From positions 12,217 to 76,216 of the forward strand of contig NZ_MAEI01000014.1 of the NCBI RefSeq assembly GCF_009933255.1: a stretch of 64,000 nt of DNA, read 5' to 3'. This DNA is from Enterococcus diestrammenae. GTDB lineage: Bacteria; Bacillota; Bacilli; Lactobacillales; Enterococcaceae. A model generated the notes under the pieces. The model saw only the letters and a program-made list of their open reading frames with translations. It was not told the DNA's origin and ran no database searches. This document shows, in pieces, positions 1 through 8,193 of the stretch; position 1 is the first letter of the stretch; the number at the start of each line of letters is the position of its first letter. The translations under genes were made by a program, and so were the position numbers.

Positions 1-378
1 TAACAAAACGATACTTACCAAGGTCAGAGCTAACTGCACTAAATAATTGGCTGGATGGATAAAATCAAAGAGCTTCACAAAGCCATCAATCATCACCCCA
101 AAAATCACCGATGGAAAAATTTGAATCAAGTTACGCCAGCCAAATGCCTGACGCAGTGCATACCATTCCAAAGAAATCAAAACTACCATAAAGAGAATCG
201 TCCAAACGCCAATGGTCAAAGGCGTCAGTTCACTTAAAACGTTGGGAATACTGGAAATTGGCGAAGTTCCCAGTTTAGCCACTTTGGCCAAAGCAACACT
301 TGCGGCCATCAACACAATGCCAAATACCAAACAGCCATATTGCTTTACGATTCCTAAAACATCATTTTTTCTATTCAA
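1..378 (-). CDS. YczE/YitT-like (DUF6198-type) integral membrane protein, 3' part beyond window
   Basis: The reading frame enters from the window edge and gives 126 residues from a TTG start at 378. A GGAGG about 8 nt upstream supports this start, which overlaps the stop of the marR-type gene by 8 nt, so the two are translationally coupled. The N-terminus is very hydrophobic, with a segment at about residues 15-35, then a K-L-G-T-S-P-I-S-S-I-P motif at about 38-48, then further membrane segments. That Pro/Ser motif after the first helix is typical of YczE/DUF6198 proteins, whose transport substrate is not established. The C-terminal part is missing only because the window ends. Regulation by the preceding MarR protein is an inference from the overlap. 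Confidence 0.6.
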   Translation of the reverse strand, partial: MNRKNDVLGIVKQYGCLVFGIVLMAASVALAKVAKLGTSPISSIPNVLSELTPLTIGVWTILFMVVLISLEWYALRQAFGWRNLIQIFPSVIFGVMIDGFVKLFDFIHPANYLVQLALTLVSIVLL

Positions 379-805
379 TTTGTCGTTCCTCCAATGCTTG
401 CCTCACCAATTTTAATTGCTGTCCAAAGAGGTGGCTGTCGATTTCCGGATTTTGCTGAAACAAGTCCCCCCACCAACGACTCAAAGTTTGCTGGAGTTTT
501 TGGGCCATCGCCTCACCAGCTGGAGTCACCGAAATTACCCAAGCTCGCCCATCACGGGGATTGATTTGTCTTTCAACCAAACCTTTGACCATCAAAACTT
601 TGATATCTTTGGCAAGCAAACTGGCGTCGAGAGTCATATGTGCCGCCAATTGTTTTTGGGTCAGTCCTGGATGATCAAAAATGAACATCATCAAATCACT
701 TTGTGTAGAACCCAAGTCCAACTCCTTAAGTTCCTCTTTGGCATCATTTTTCGACTGTCGATAAACGGCCGCGATGTACTTACTAAACTCAAATAATTCC
801 ATCAT
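371..805 (-). CDS. MarR-family transcriptional regulator
   Basis: A 144-residue winged-helix protein of normal MarR length. The helix-turn-helix and wing lie at about residues 45-95 (L-T-Q-K-Q-L-A-A-H-M then a D-G-R-A-W wing hairpin, the usual D-x-R position of MarR proteins), between N- and C-terminal dimerisation helices. Two adjacent ATGs are possible. AGGAG ends only 3 nt before the first, so the second (802) has better spacing. It is first in a two-gene unit with the overlapping membrane gene, suggesting control of an export or stress function. The ligand cannot be read from the sequence. Confidence 0.85.
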   Translation of the reverse strand: MMELFEFSKYIAAVYRQSKNDAKEELKELDLGSTQSDLMMFIFDHPGLTQKQLAAHMTLDASLLAKDIKVLMVKGLVERQINPRDGRAWVISVTPAGEAMAQKLQQTLSRWWGDLFQQNPEIDSHLFGQQLKLVRQALEERQIE

Positions 806-909
806 TTTCTCCTATGTAAGCTGCAAATAAATTAGTGGACATCTCCATTAAAAACCCATTTTTGATCGTTGTCAAATTTTTCCTTTCAGAAAATTTTCAA
901 AAAAAGATA

Positions 910-925
910 AGTTCCACGTGAAACA
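910..925. promoter_or_regulatory. parS-like site
   Basis: AGTTCCACGTGAAACA matches the conserved Gram-positive parS palindrome (TGTTNCACGTGAAACA) at 15 of 16 positions; only the first base differs. It is intergenic between marR and proB, about 30 kb from oriC, and is the leftmost of five parS-like sites in the window. The same window encodes ParB. Confidence 0.8.
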
Positions 926-963
926 CTCTTTCTTTTCGTCTAAATAAGCCACAGTTTAGAAAA

Positions 964-985
964 TTATCTGACAATTATCAGATAA
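964..985. promoter_or_regulatory. Inverted repeat upstream of proB, candidate operator
   Basis: TTATCTGA, 6-nt spacer, TCAGATAA: a perfect 8-bp inverted repeat. It lies immediately upstream of a plausible proB promoter (GTGAAA at 989-994, 17 nt, TACAAT at 1012-1017). The position fits a transcription-factor site. The protein is unknown, and no T-box was seen in front of proBA. Confidence 0.4.
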
Positions 986-1051
986 CAGGTGAAATCCATG
1001 GGAAAACCTTGTACAATAAAAAGAAATAATTATCTGCTGGAGGAAAATATT

Positions 1052-1870
1052 ATGCGTGGAAGCTTAGCTACTGCCAAACGAATCGTCATCAAAATCGGCA
1101 CCAGCTCCTTGATCTATCCCAATGGCAATATCAATTTGTCAGGAATTGATCAGCTAGCTTTTGTCTTGACGGACTTGGCCAACCAAGGCAAAGAAATCAT
1201 CCTAGTCTCCTCAGGGGCCATTGGAGTAGGAATGTACAACTTAGGATTGGCTCAGCGACCGATTTCCATCCCCGAACAGCAGGCGGTAGCCGCGGTAGGT
1301 CAGACCGAACTCATGACTATTTATACCCAACGCTTTATGACTTATAGCCAAAAAACCGCCCAAGTTCTCTTAACTCGTGATATCGTGGAATTTCCTGAAA
1401 GTCGCAAAAACGTAATCAATACCTTAAATCAGCTTTTAGCCATGCACATCATCCCGATCATCAACGAGAACGATACGGTGGCCGTAGAGGAATTGGATCA
1501 CCAGACCAAATTTGGCGACAATGATCAGCTTTCGGCGATCGTGACCCAACTAACAAATGCCGACTTATTGATTATGTTATCCGATATCGATGGTTTTTAT
1601 TCCGACAATCCTACCGTTAATCATGAGGCTGTCTTGTACCAGACGGTTCATGAAATCACTGGAGAACTCATGGCGAAAGCTGGGGGCAAAGGCAGTCAGT
1701 TTGGCACTGGTGGCATGGTCAGTAAGCTGAAAGCCGCTCAACGAATTTTGGCTGCAGATAGCAAGATGGTGTTAGCCAATGGCGAAAAGCCACAAGTTAT
1801 TTTTGCGATTTTAGCTGGCGATGCCATTGGAACCTTATTTTGTAACCAAGGAAAGGTGGAGAAGGGATGA
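1052..1870 (+). CDS. proB: Glutamate 5-kinase
   Basis: First enzyme of proline synthesis: phosphorylates L-glutamate to gamma-glutamyl phosphate with ATP in the cytosol. The 272-residue product has the amino-acid-kinase fold: K-I-G-T-S-S near residues 14-19, V-S-S-G-A-I-G-V-G near 52-60, N-E-N-D-T-V-A near 147, [10 protein letters not shown] next, then a Gly-rich G-T-G-G-M segment. It ends after the kinase domain, so the C-terminal PUA domain of enterobacterial ProB is absent; short forms occur in Firmicutes. The start at 1052 is chosen over an upstream in-frame ATG (998) because TGGAGGAAA precedes it. The stop overlaps the proA start (ATGA). Confidence 0.95.
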   Translation: MRGSLATAKRIVIKIGTSSLIYPNGNINLSGIDQLAFVLTDLANQGKEIILVSSGAIGVGMYNLGLAQRPISIPEQQAVAAVGQTELMTIYTQRFMTYSQKTAQVLLTRDIVEFPESRKNVINTLNQLLAMHIIPIINENDTVAVEELDHQTKFGDNDQLSAIVTQLTNADLLIMLSDIDGFYSDNPTVNHEAVLYQTVHEITGELMAKAGGKGSQFGTGGMVSKLKAAQRILAADSKMVLANGEKPQVIFAILAGDAIGTLFCNQGKVEKG

Positions 1871-3111
1871 ATTTGATGCAATTAGGTCAACAGGCCCAAA
1901 TGGCAGCTCACAAACTAGCCCTTTTGGATACTCAGCGTAAAAACAGCCTCTTACTGGAGATGGCAGCTGCCCTCGAAACTGCTACCCCAGAGATTTTAGC
2001 CGCCAACGCCAAAGACTTGGCCCAGGCGCAAGATAATGGCATTTCAGAAACGATGCAAGATCGGTTACGTCTGACCGAAGCCCGTATCAGGGACATGGCT
2101 CAAGGCATCCGTGAAGTCAGCCAATTACCTGATCCGATTGGTGAAGTCGAAAAAATGTGGAAAAATGCGGATGGTTTGCTGATTGGTCGCCAAAAAGTCC
2201 CATTAGGTGTCATCGGCATCATCTACGAATCTCGTCCTAATGTCACTACCGATGCCGCTAGCCTTTGTTTCAAGACTGGTAATGCGGTGATTCTCCGCGG
2301 TGGTAAAGAAGCCTTCAACTCCAACCAAATTCTCGTCAACGTCATGCAAAACGCTCTAGCTGCCAATGACTTCACCCCAGATGCAATCCAATTTGTCTCG
2401 GATACGAGTCATGACGTAGCTAATCAAATGATGAAACTGACAGAATACCTAGATGTCCTGATTCCTCGTGGGGGCGCGGGATTGATCCGCCGTGTGAAAG
2501 AATCCGCCACTGTCCCAGTCATCGAAACTGGGACAGGTAATAACCATATTTATGTCGATAAAGATGCCCAATTGGAAATGGCCAAAAACATCGTCGACAA
2601 TGCCAAAACCCAGCGCCCATCCGTCTGCAATGCCGCCGAAACATTGCTGATTCACCAAGATGTGGCTGCCGCATTTCTACCAGTGATTGCCGCTAAGCTT
2701 GCTGAACATGACGTTCAATTACGAGCCGATGAAGGGGCCTTGCCTTATCTAGCGGGGGCCATCCCTGCGACTGAAGAAGATTGGGCCACTGAATTTTTGG
2801 ATTACATCTTGGCGGTTACAGTCGTGGCAGATATCGATGAAGCTATCGCCCACATCAATCGCTACAACACCAAACACTCAGAAGCCATTGTCACCGACAA
2901 TTACTTCGCCTCCCAAAAATTTCTGGCAGAAGTCGATGCGGCAGCGGTCTACGTCAATGCCTCCACCCGCTTTACCGATGGCTTTGTCTTTGGCTTCGGT
3001 GCAGAAATCGGCATCTCCACCCAAAAACTTCACGCCCGTGGTCCGATGGGCTTAGAAGAGCTGACTTCCACCAAGTATATTGTTTATGGCGATGGGCAAG
3101 TTCGAGGATAA
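1867..3111 (+). CDS. proA: Gamma-glutamyl phosphate reductase
   Basis: Reduces gamma-glutamyl phosphate with NADPH to glutamate semialdehyde, the proline precursor, working directly after ProB. At 414 residues it is full length. It has the aldehyde-dehydrogenase-like fold with the [17 protein letters not shown] nucleotide-binding segment (about 112-128), I-P-R-G-G (about 198), the catalytic-Cys segment [10 protein letters not shown] (about 238-247) and the C-terminal [20 protein letters not shown] signature. It is coupled to proB by a 4-nt overlap and followed by a terminator. Confidence 0.96.
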   Translation: MNLMQLGQQAQMAAHKLALLDTQRKNSLLLEMAAALETATPEILAANAKDLAQAQDNGISETMQDRLRLTEARIRDMAQGIREVSQLPDPIGEVEKMWKNADGLLIGRQKVPLGVIGIIYESRPNVTTDAASLCFKTGNAVILRGGKEAFNSNQILVNVMQNALAANDFTPDAIQFVSDTSHDVANQMMKLTEYLDVLIPRGGAGLIRRVKESATVPVIETGTGNNHIYVDKDAQLEMAKNIVDNAKTQRPSVCNAAETLLIHQDVAAAFLPVIAAKLAEHDVQLRADEGALPYLAGAIPATEEDWATEFLDYILAVTVVADIDEAIAHINRYNTKHSEAIVTDNYFASQKFLAEVDAAAVYVNASTRFTDGFVFGFGAEIGISTQKLHARGPMGLEELTSTKYIVYGDGQVRG

Positions 3112-3122
3112 AATAAAAAACA

Positions 3123-3177
3123 CCACCTTAACAAGCAAAACTCAAGTTTATGAGTCGCTTGTTGAGGTGGCTTTTTT
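3123..3177. terminator. Bidirectional terminator between proA and lepB
   Basis: A 14-bp stem (CCACCTTAACAAGC with GCTTGTTGAGGTGG, one wobble) is followed by TTTTTT on the plus strand. It is preceded by an A-rich tract that serves as the U-run for minus-strand transcripts. It serves the convergent proBA and lepB genes. Confidence 0.85.
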
Positions 3178-3199
3178 ATTTTTATATGAATATGCTATC

Positions 3200-3748
3200 T
3201 TATTTTACGGCCCCAATCTTACTGGGCGGCCAAAAAATAAACTTGGCATTTGCGGTGATACTCTCTTCTGAAATGGCGCCAAATACGCGACTGTCTTTAG
3301 AAATTGGCCGGTTATCCCCTAAAACAAAGAGGCCTCCTTTAGGTACTAAAAAACTGAAATCTTCCGTGAAATAGGTCTCTTTAGCTAAGTCTTTTTTGAA
3401 TTCATCCAGATAAGTTTCAGTATAGGGTTCCCCATCGATAAATAGTTGATCAGCGATGTATTCCACCTTTTCTCCTTCAAAGGCGATAACGCGCTTGATG
3501 TACTCTTTGTCCGCATCTGGCGCATGAAAGCTCACCACATCAAAGCGTTTAGGGTCGCCAAATTTCAAGCCAATCAGCCGTTCGGAGTCTTGTAAGTTAG
3601 GATCCATGGAAGCCCCGTGAACTTCTACTGGAGTGAAGACAAACTGTCGCAAGCCAAAGACCACTAGTAATAATGCAACCACCCAAAGTAGATCCTTCCA
3701 AGTAAACAGCTGCGTTTGTTGCTGTCTGCGACTTATTCTTGATGTCAT
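3200..3748 (-). CDS. lepB: Type I signal peptidase
   Basis: Membrane-anchored serine protease that removes Sec/Tat signal peptides outside the membrane. The 182-residue form has a short basic N-terminus, one membrane segment at about 20-38, the catalytic Ser in G-A-S-M-D-P (S47), the general-base Lys in Y-I-K-R-V-I (K85) and the conserved G-D-N-R-P-I-S-K-D-S-R box near residues 150-160. The start at 3748 is preferred to a longer in-frame version because AGAGGAAAACC immediately precedes it. It stands alone, convergent with proA and divergent from the DUF853 gene. The symbol is by family; several paralogues are usual in this group. Confidence 0.92.
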   Translation of the reverse strand: MTSRISRRQQQTQLFTWKDLLWVVALLLVVFGLRQFVFTPVEVHGASMDPNLQDSERLIGLKFGDPKRFDVVSFHAPDADKEYIKRVIAFEGEKVEYIADQLFIDGEPYTETYLDEFKKDLAKETYFTEDFSFLVPKGGLFVLGDNRPISKDSRVFGAISEESITANAKFIFWPPSKIGAVK

Positions 3749-4041
3749 GGTTTTCCTCTTTTCTCGCATCGCTGCGGTTTAGGTTTAATACCAGTTGGTT
3801 CATCATCTCTCATTTTCTCTTTGGCTCGAGAAAATAGCAGGCTAAATTTTTTCATAACTTACTCAATTTTAGCAAAGTCCTAGCCGCTTTACACCTCTTT
3901 TCTGATTTTCCCCGAAAAAACGAAATTAGTGGCAGCTTTCACAAGCGGGGTTTTTATTTGTCCAAACGTCGCCAAATTGGGATAATAGGGTGAATTCTCT
4001 CAAGAGGGTGAGTTGACTTTGCACTATTAAGGGAGAAAAAC

Positions 4042-5694
4042 TTGGAAAATGAGGAGTTGGCAGCAATGTATTTACCAACAGATAAACAAATTTGGGTGGG
4101 CACGGCTGACAGTCGAAAAACACCGGTCTACCTACGACCAGATATGGCAAATCGCCACGGACTGATTGCTGGAGCTACCGGTACTGGTAAAACCGTCAGC
4201 TTAAAAGTCCTAGCAGAATCTTTTTCAGATGCTGGAGTACCAGTTTTTTTGGTGGATATCAAAGGAGATGTCTCCGGTTTGATTCAACCAGGGGTAGAAA
4301 ATAAAAATGTCACAGAACGGGTAACATCCATGAATATCCCAGATTGGCATTTTAGTGGTTTCCCTGTGCGTTTTTGGGATGTTTATGGTGAAAAAGGCAC
4401 CCCGATTCGCACCACTATCAGCGATATCGGCCCTGATTTATTGGCTCGAATCATGGAGCTCAACGATACTCAGACCGCTGTTTTAAAGCTTATTTTCCGG
4501 ATTGCTGACGATCAACAGTTGCTATTGATTGATGTCAAAGATTTGCGGGCGATGGTGCAATTTGTGGGGGATCACGCAGCGGATTTCACCACAAATTATG
4601 GCCATATTGCTACTGCTAGTATCGGTGCCATCCAACGGGCCATCATCAATTTGGAAGGCGCAGGAGGCGATATCTTCTTTGGGGAGCCAGAGTTGGATGT
4701 CAATGATTGGTTTGCTCTCACCTCTGACGGACGAGGCATGATTAACCTGCTACACGCGGTAAAATTGGTGCAATCCCCATTACTCTACTCCACCTTCTTG
4801 TTGTGGATGCTCAGTGAAATTTATGAAATGCTACCAGAAGCTGGCGATTTGGAAAAACCAAAATTTGTATTCTTCTTTGATGAAGCCCATCTGCTCTTTA
4901 AAGATGCGCCAAAAGCCTTATTGGACAAAGTGGAACAAGTGGTGCGGTTGGTGCGTTCCAAAGGGGTGGGCATCTATTTCATCACCCAACAACCAGGAGA
5001 TATCCCTGACACCGTCTTGGCCCAATTAGGCAATAAAATTCAGCATGCCTTACGCGCTTATACGCCAAATGAACAAAAAGCCATCAAAGCCGCTGCGCAA
5101 TCCTTCCGAGAAAATCCGGCGTTTGATACGGAAACAACTTTGACAGAGCTAGGGACAGGAGAGGCTTTGGTTTCCTTCTTAGATGAAAAAGGCACCCCCA
5201 GCATCGTACAACGTGCGGTCATTTTGCCACCTCAAAGCTTCATGGGTGTCGCCGACGAAGCCACTATCCAACAAATGATTCGAGGCAATGGCCTAGACGC
5301 TAAATACCGCCTCGCTGTCGACAATACCTCGGCCTTTGAAACCCTAACAGAGAAACAAGCCCAAGAAGCCGAAGCCCAACGCCTAGCAGAAGAAGAAGCT
5401 CAACGGCAAAAAGAAGCGGAAAAACAAGCCAAGGAAAAAGAAAAAGAGGAAGCCGCAGCTAAGAAAGAAGCCGAACGCCAAGCCAAAGAACTCCAAAAAG
5501 CCCAAGAAAAACTAGCCGCCCAAAAACAGAAAGAAAAAGAAAAGGCAGAAGCAAAAAAAGAACGGGAAAAAGAAAAAGCCGCCGCCCGTCGCACCAAATA
5601 TGTCGATCGCGTCGTCGGCAATGCCTTGAGTTCTATCGGCCGCAACTTAGGAAGCAGCATTTTACGTGGGATTTTTGGGACACGGAAAAAATAA
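4042..5694 (+). CDS. HerA-like / DUF853 (YjgR-type) P-loop ATPase
   Basis: A 550-residue soluble ATPase. Walker A is G-A-T-G-T-G-K-T at residues 44-51, and a Walker B-like F-F-F-D-E-A-H-L-L-F is near 276, followed by V-G-I-Y-F-I-T-Q-Q-P. This is the arrangement of DUF853/YjgR, related to HerA/FtsK motors. Residues about 440-520 are a low-complexity Glu/Lys/Ala-rich helix, probably coiled coil, ending in a short basic tail. The proposed TTG start has GGGAG 6 nt upstream; an in-frame ATG at 4066 with GAGGAG upstream is an alternative. The cellular role of the family is not established. No nuclease partner (NurA-like) is adjacent. Confidence 0.8.
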   Translation: MENEELAAMYLPTDKQIWVGTADSRKTPVYLRPDMANRHGLIAGATGTGKTVSLKVLAESFSDAGVPVFLVDIKGDVSGLIQPGVENKNVTERVTSMNIPDWHFSGFPVRFWDVYGEKGTPIRTTISDIGPDLLARIMELNDTQTAVLKLIFRIADDQQLLLIDVKDLRAMVQFVGDHAADFTTNYGHIATASIGAIQRAIINLEGAGGDIFFGEPELDVNDWFALTSDGRGMINLLHAVKLVQSPLLYSTFLLWMLSEIYEMLPEAGDLEKPKFVFFFDEAHLLFKDAPKALLDKVEQVVRLVRSKGVGIYFITQQPGDIPDTVLAQLGNKIQHALRAYTPNEQKAIKAAAQSFRENPAFDTETTLTELGTGEALVSFLDEKGTPSIVQRAVILPPQSFMGVADEATIQQMIRGNGLDAKYRLAVDNTSAFETLTEKQAQEAEAQRLAEEEAQRQKEAEKQAKEKEKEEAAAKKEAERQAKELQKAQEKLAAQKQKEKEKAEAKKEREKEKAAARRTKYVDRVVGNALSSIGRNLGSSILRGIFGTRKK

Positions 5695-5707
5695 AGCAGT
5701 CAACTAT

Positions 5708-5743
5708 CACTGAAAGCACATCCGTTGCTTTCGGTGTTTTTTT
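5708..5743 (+). terminator. Terminator after the DUF853 gene
   Basis: CACTGAAAGCA pairs with TGCTTTCGGTG around a short loop and is followed by TTTTTTT, 14 nt after the stop codon. Confidence 0.85.
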
Positions 5744-6000
5744 GCGTCTGACCTAACTTACTAGGCCCCATCATTTCCTACAGATACCTCCCACCCAGCA
5801 GCCCCACAGAAATCCGCCTAAAGACCGATGTTTACCTCTAATGAACTTGGTATGATAGCTATGTAGAAAAGAGGTTCCCTTTTGGTGAAATAGGAGACAA
5901 GACTATTGAAAGCCCGACTCTTCAACCAAATGTGTGGCCTCCATTCAAGACGGCACCTGCTCAAGAAAGCAGCGGATTCCCTAAAATAGGAGGAACTCTT
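5744..6000. other. Intergenic stretch ahead of small membrane protein gene
   Basis: No coding sequence is supported here. A TATGAT (about 5850) is a possible -10 without a convincing -35. If it is used, the following gene has a leader of roughly 130 nt in which no strong hairpin was seen. Confidence 0.4.
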
Positions 6001-6201
6001 ATGGATAAATTACAACAACAATCACCGATAGTAAAAATTTTGGCATTCATCGGCTTTTTACTTGTGGCAAGTTTTCTATTGAATCTCGTTGGCGGTCTCA
6101 TCGGCTTGGTTTTCCGTTGGGCAATCCCCGTAGCGATCGTTTACTTTATCTATCGTTGGCTGACCAATCGCTCACAAAGTAATAACCGCTACACTCGCTA
6201 A
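6001..6201 (+). CDS. Small two-helix membrane protein, unknown function
   Basis: A 66-residue protein starting at an ATG preceded by AGGAGGAACTCTT; the longer in-frame extension to 5932 lacks such a site. A hydrophobic segment spans about residues 11-34 and a second about 38-53. The tail is short, basic and polar (R-W-L-T-N-R-S then Asn/Arg-rich). No family could be named. It is monocistronic, ending at a terminator shared with the convergent ZIP gene. Confidence 0.7.
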   Translation: MDKLQQQSPIVKILAFIGFLLVASFLLNLVGGLIGLVFRWAIPVAIVYFIYRWLTNRSQSNNRYTR

Positions 6202-6210
6202 TCAAACAGG

Positions 6211-6261
6211 AAAAACGCGACCTCCTTTGCTGTCCGCAAGAAAAAGGAGGTCGCGTTTTTT
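6211..6261. terminator. Bidirectional terminator between small membrane gene and ZIP gene
   Basis: A strong GC-rich stem: AAAACGCGACCTCCTTT with AAAGGAGGTCGCGTTTT. There are T-runs on the plus side and A-runs that act as U-runs on the minus strand. Confidence 0.9.
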
Positions 6262-6272
6262 GGGGTCGCCTT

Positions 6273-7088
6273 TTAACCTAAAGCGACATCTAAAATCATC
6301 ATAATCATAAAGCCTAGCATCGTACCAAAGACCGCAAAATGGCGCTTGCTGCTAGAAGTTTGTTGGGCTTCTGGAATCAATTCTTCCACTACGACGTAAA
6401 TCATGGCGCCGGCAGCAAAAGCCAAAGCATAGGGCAGCAAGAAGGTCACTTTAGTTACTAATAACGCCCCTAACACACCAGCAATCGGTTCGACAATCCC
6501 AGAAGCTTGTCCGTAAAGAAAGGCTTTTCCGCGACTAAGCCCCTCTTGTCGCAATGGAATCGACACCGCCGCTCCTTCAGGAAAGTTTTGAATTCCAATC
6601 CCTAAGGCTACCGAAATCGCTGCGATAGCCGCTGCCCGGGGATCCGTAGCTTCTGCCGCGGCCCCAAAAGCAACACCGACAGCCAACCCTTCTGGAATAT
6701 TATGCAAAGTGATGGAAAACACCAAGAGAATCGTCCGCTTCAAATGACTCGGAACCCCTTCTTGGGCATGATCTGGACCAAAGTGCATATGGGGAATCGT
6801 CTTGTCAGCAATGTATAGGAACAAGCCACCCACCCCAAAACCAATACTGACTACTAACCAAGGGATATCGCCATTTGTCTCGGCCCACGCAATCGCTGGA
6901 TCCAATAGTGACCAAAAGCTAGCAGCGATCATGACCCCCGATGCAAAGCCCAGCATCAGATTTAAGACGTCTTTTTTGATTTCCTTGAAGAAAAATACGA
7001 GAGCTGCTCCTAATGCGGTCATACCATAGGTGAACGCACACCCAACCAATGCCTGTTGCCACGGAGCTAGTGCTGTAAACCAATCCAT
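6273..7088 (-). CDS. ZIP-family divalent metal transporter (ZupT/GufA-like)
   Basis: A 271-residue polytopic membrane protein with about eight hydrophobic segments. It carries the two ZIP metal-site helices: H-N-I-P-E-G-L-A-V-G in TM4 (about 131-140) and N-F-P-E-G-A-A-V-S-I-P in TM5 (about 170-180). A short His-containing loop (H-M-H-F-G-P-D-H) lies between TM3 and TM4. The family imports Zn2+, and sometimes Fe2+ or Mn2+. AGGAGG 8 nt upstream supports the start. An inverted repeat at its promoter suggests metal-responsive control. The transported metal is not decided by sequence. Confidence 0.9.
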   Translation of the reverse strand: MDWFTALAPWQQALVGCAFTYGMTALGAALVFFFKEIKKDVLNLMLGFASGVMIAASFWSLLDPAIAWAETNGDIPWLVVSIGFGVGGLFLYIADKTIPHMHFGPDHAQEGVPSHLKRTILLVFSITLHNIPEGLAVGVAFGAAAEATDPRAAAIAAISVALGIGIQNFPEGAAVSIPLRQEGLSRGKAFLYGQASGIVEPIAGVLGALLVTKVTFLLPYALAFAAGAMIYVVVEELIPEAQQTSSSKRHFAVFGTMLGFMIMMILDVALG

Positions 7089-7183
7089 TCATGAAACCTC
7101 CTAGAATCTATAAATTTAGCTAAAAAAGAGGGGACATCCCTCAAACAACTTTTCTGACCTCAGTATAGCATAATTTATTAATT

Positions 7184-7199
7184 TTTAGGTAGTCCTAAA
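7184..7199. promoter_or_regulatory. TTTAGG-N4-CCTAAA inverted repeat at the ZIP gene promoter
   Basis: A perfect 6-bp inverted repeat with a 4-nt spacer. On the minus strand it lies over the expected -35 area of a promoter whose -10 is TATACT at about 7162-7167. The half-site TTAGG resembles sites of DtxR-family metalloregulators, so repression by metal is a plausible inference, not a demonstrated fact. Confidence 0.4.
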
Positions 7200-7214
7200 C
7201 TTTTTCACCTAATT

Positions 7215-7748
7215 CTACGACTCTTTTGGTTTGCGATAGTGTAATTCCACTAGTTCACCCATCTGTGTTGTCTCCACGTATTCCAAGCGCCGACGATAAT
7301 TCCCCGCTGGAAACAAGGGTTTGCCAGCCCCTAACAATACCGGTGCAATTTGAATCCAATACTCATCAATAAGGTCGCCAGCAATCAATTCTGTCAACAA
7401 GCCCCCACCGCCGACTATCCAAATCCACCCTGGGTCTTCTTGTTGCTGCAATTTTCGCACCACAGCTATCGGATCGTCTGCCACAAAAGTGACCTCCTCC
7501 ATCTTTTCTCTCGCCCTGTGGGAAAAGACCACTTTTTCTTTCCCAGGATAAAGAGGTTGAGTAGCCATCAATTTCAGAACTTCTTCATAGGTGATCCGCC
7601 CCATCACCATAGTAGTGACTTGTTTTTCAAACGCCTCATAAGTAGAAGCACCTGCTAAATCCGTCGCAAACAACCACTCCAAGCTATCATTTTTAGCGGC
7701 CAAATAGCCATCCAAACTCACTGCACCATAAAAAACGACTTTCCGCAT
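7215..7748 (-). CDS. Dihydrofolate reductase-like / RibD C-terminal domain protein
   Basis: A 177-residue protein beginning M-R-K-V-V-F-Y-G-A-V-S-L-D-G-Y-L-A, the usual opening of RibD_C/YyaP-YwjB-type reductases. It has M-G-R-I-T-Y-E-E-V near residue 59 and the I-V-G-G-G-G-L-L cofactor-binding loop near 120. These are likely NAD(P)H-dependent reductases of unknown substrate; true DHFR and riboflavin roles are not indicated by context. The start at 7748 has AAAAGGAGGAAGCAAT upstream. The longer frame to 7850 has no comparable site. Confidence 0.82.
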   Translation of the reverse strand: MRKVVFYGAVSLDGYLAAKNDSLEWLFATDLAGASTYEAFEKQVTTMVMGRITYEEVLKLMATQPLYPGKEKVVFSHRAREKMEEVTFVADDPIAVVRKLQQQEDPGWIWIVGGGGLLTELIAGDLIDEYWIQIAPVLLGAGKPLFPAGNYRRRLEYVETTQMGELVELHYRKPKES

Positions 7749-7926
7749 ATTGCTTCCTCCTTTTAGGTATCTTCTTTTAAGACTTTTGCCGCTCTTTGGT
7801 TTACTTTCACCATACCTTGCTCTCCAAAGACCGTCAAAATTGACGCCCATAAACCAGAACTTTTTTGCTTTTGCTAGCAGAGATAGTCAAAGATTCTTAG
7901 TTTTTGCCTAAAAACCCTAGAGTACC

Positions 7927-7955
7927 TTGCAAGTTTTCCTCAATCTGGCTATAAT
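7927..7955 (+). promoter_or_regulatory. Promoter of the ABC-F leader
   Basis: TTGCAA at 7927-7932, 17-nt spacer, TATAAT at 7950-7955: a near-consensus sigma-A promoter reading toward the ABC-F gene and its leader. Confidence 0.75.
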
Positions 7956-7982
7956 GCAAGGAGTTGAAAAACTGCTACTACA

Positions 7983-8017
7983 GGTTCTTTCGGGAAGATG
8001 CCGAAAGAGCCTTTTTT
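7983..8017 (+). terminator. Terminator-like hairpin in the ABC-F 5' leader (attenuator candidate)
   Basis: GGTTCTTTCGG pairs with CCGAAAGAGCC (one wobble) around a 7-nt loop and is followed by TTTTTT. It lies only about 20 nt downstream of the predicted transcription start and about 180 nt upstream of the ABC-F start codon. Transcription would end early unless read-through is allowed, as in attenuated ABC-F genes. The remaining leader (8018-8193) holds further short palindromes, for example CGAACTAGTTCG near 8119. No coding sequence was recognised in 7749-8193. Confidence 0.6.
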
Positions 8018-8193
8018 AAAAGCAGGACGAAACAAACTTGTTCAATCTGCCAAACTTAGTGAAGAACTAAGCCCTACTGCTCTTTTCGCAAAATAGGCAG
8101 ATCTTCATTGGCAGCGAACTAGTTCGTAAAATCAGACCTAAATAAAAAGCTACTTACTTATCAGTAGAATAAAAAAGAAACGAGGGAATTCAC

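Noticed and set aside
5400..5660. 86-residue minus-strand frame, Ser/Phe-rich
   Set aside because: It is the complement of the Glu/Lys/Ala coiled-coil tail of the DUF853 protein and so is a compositional shadow.
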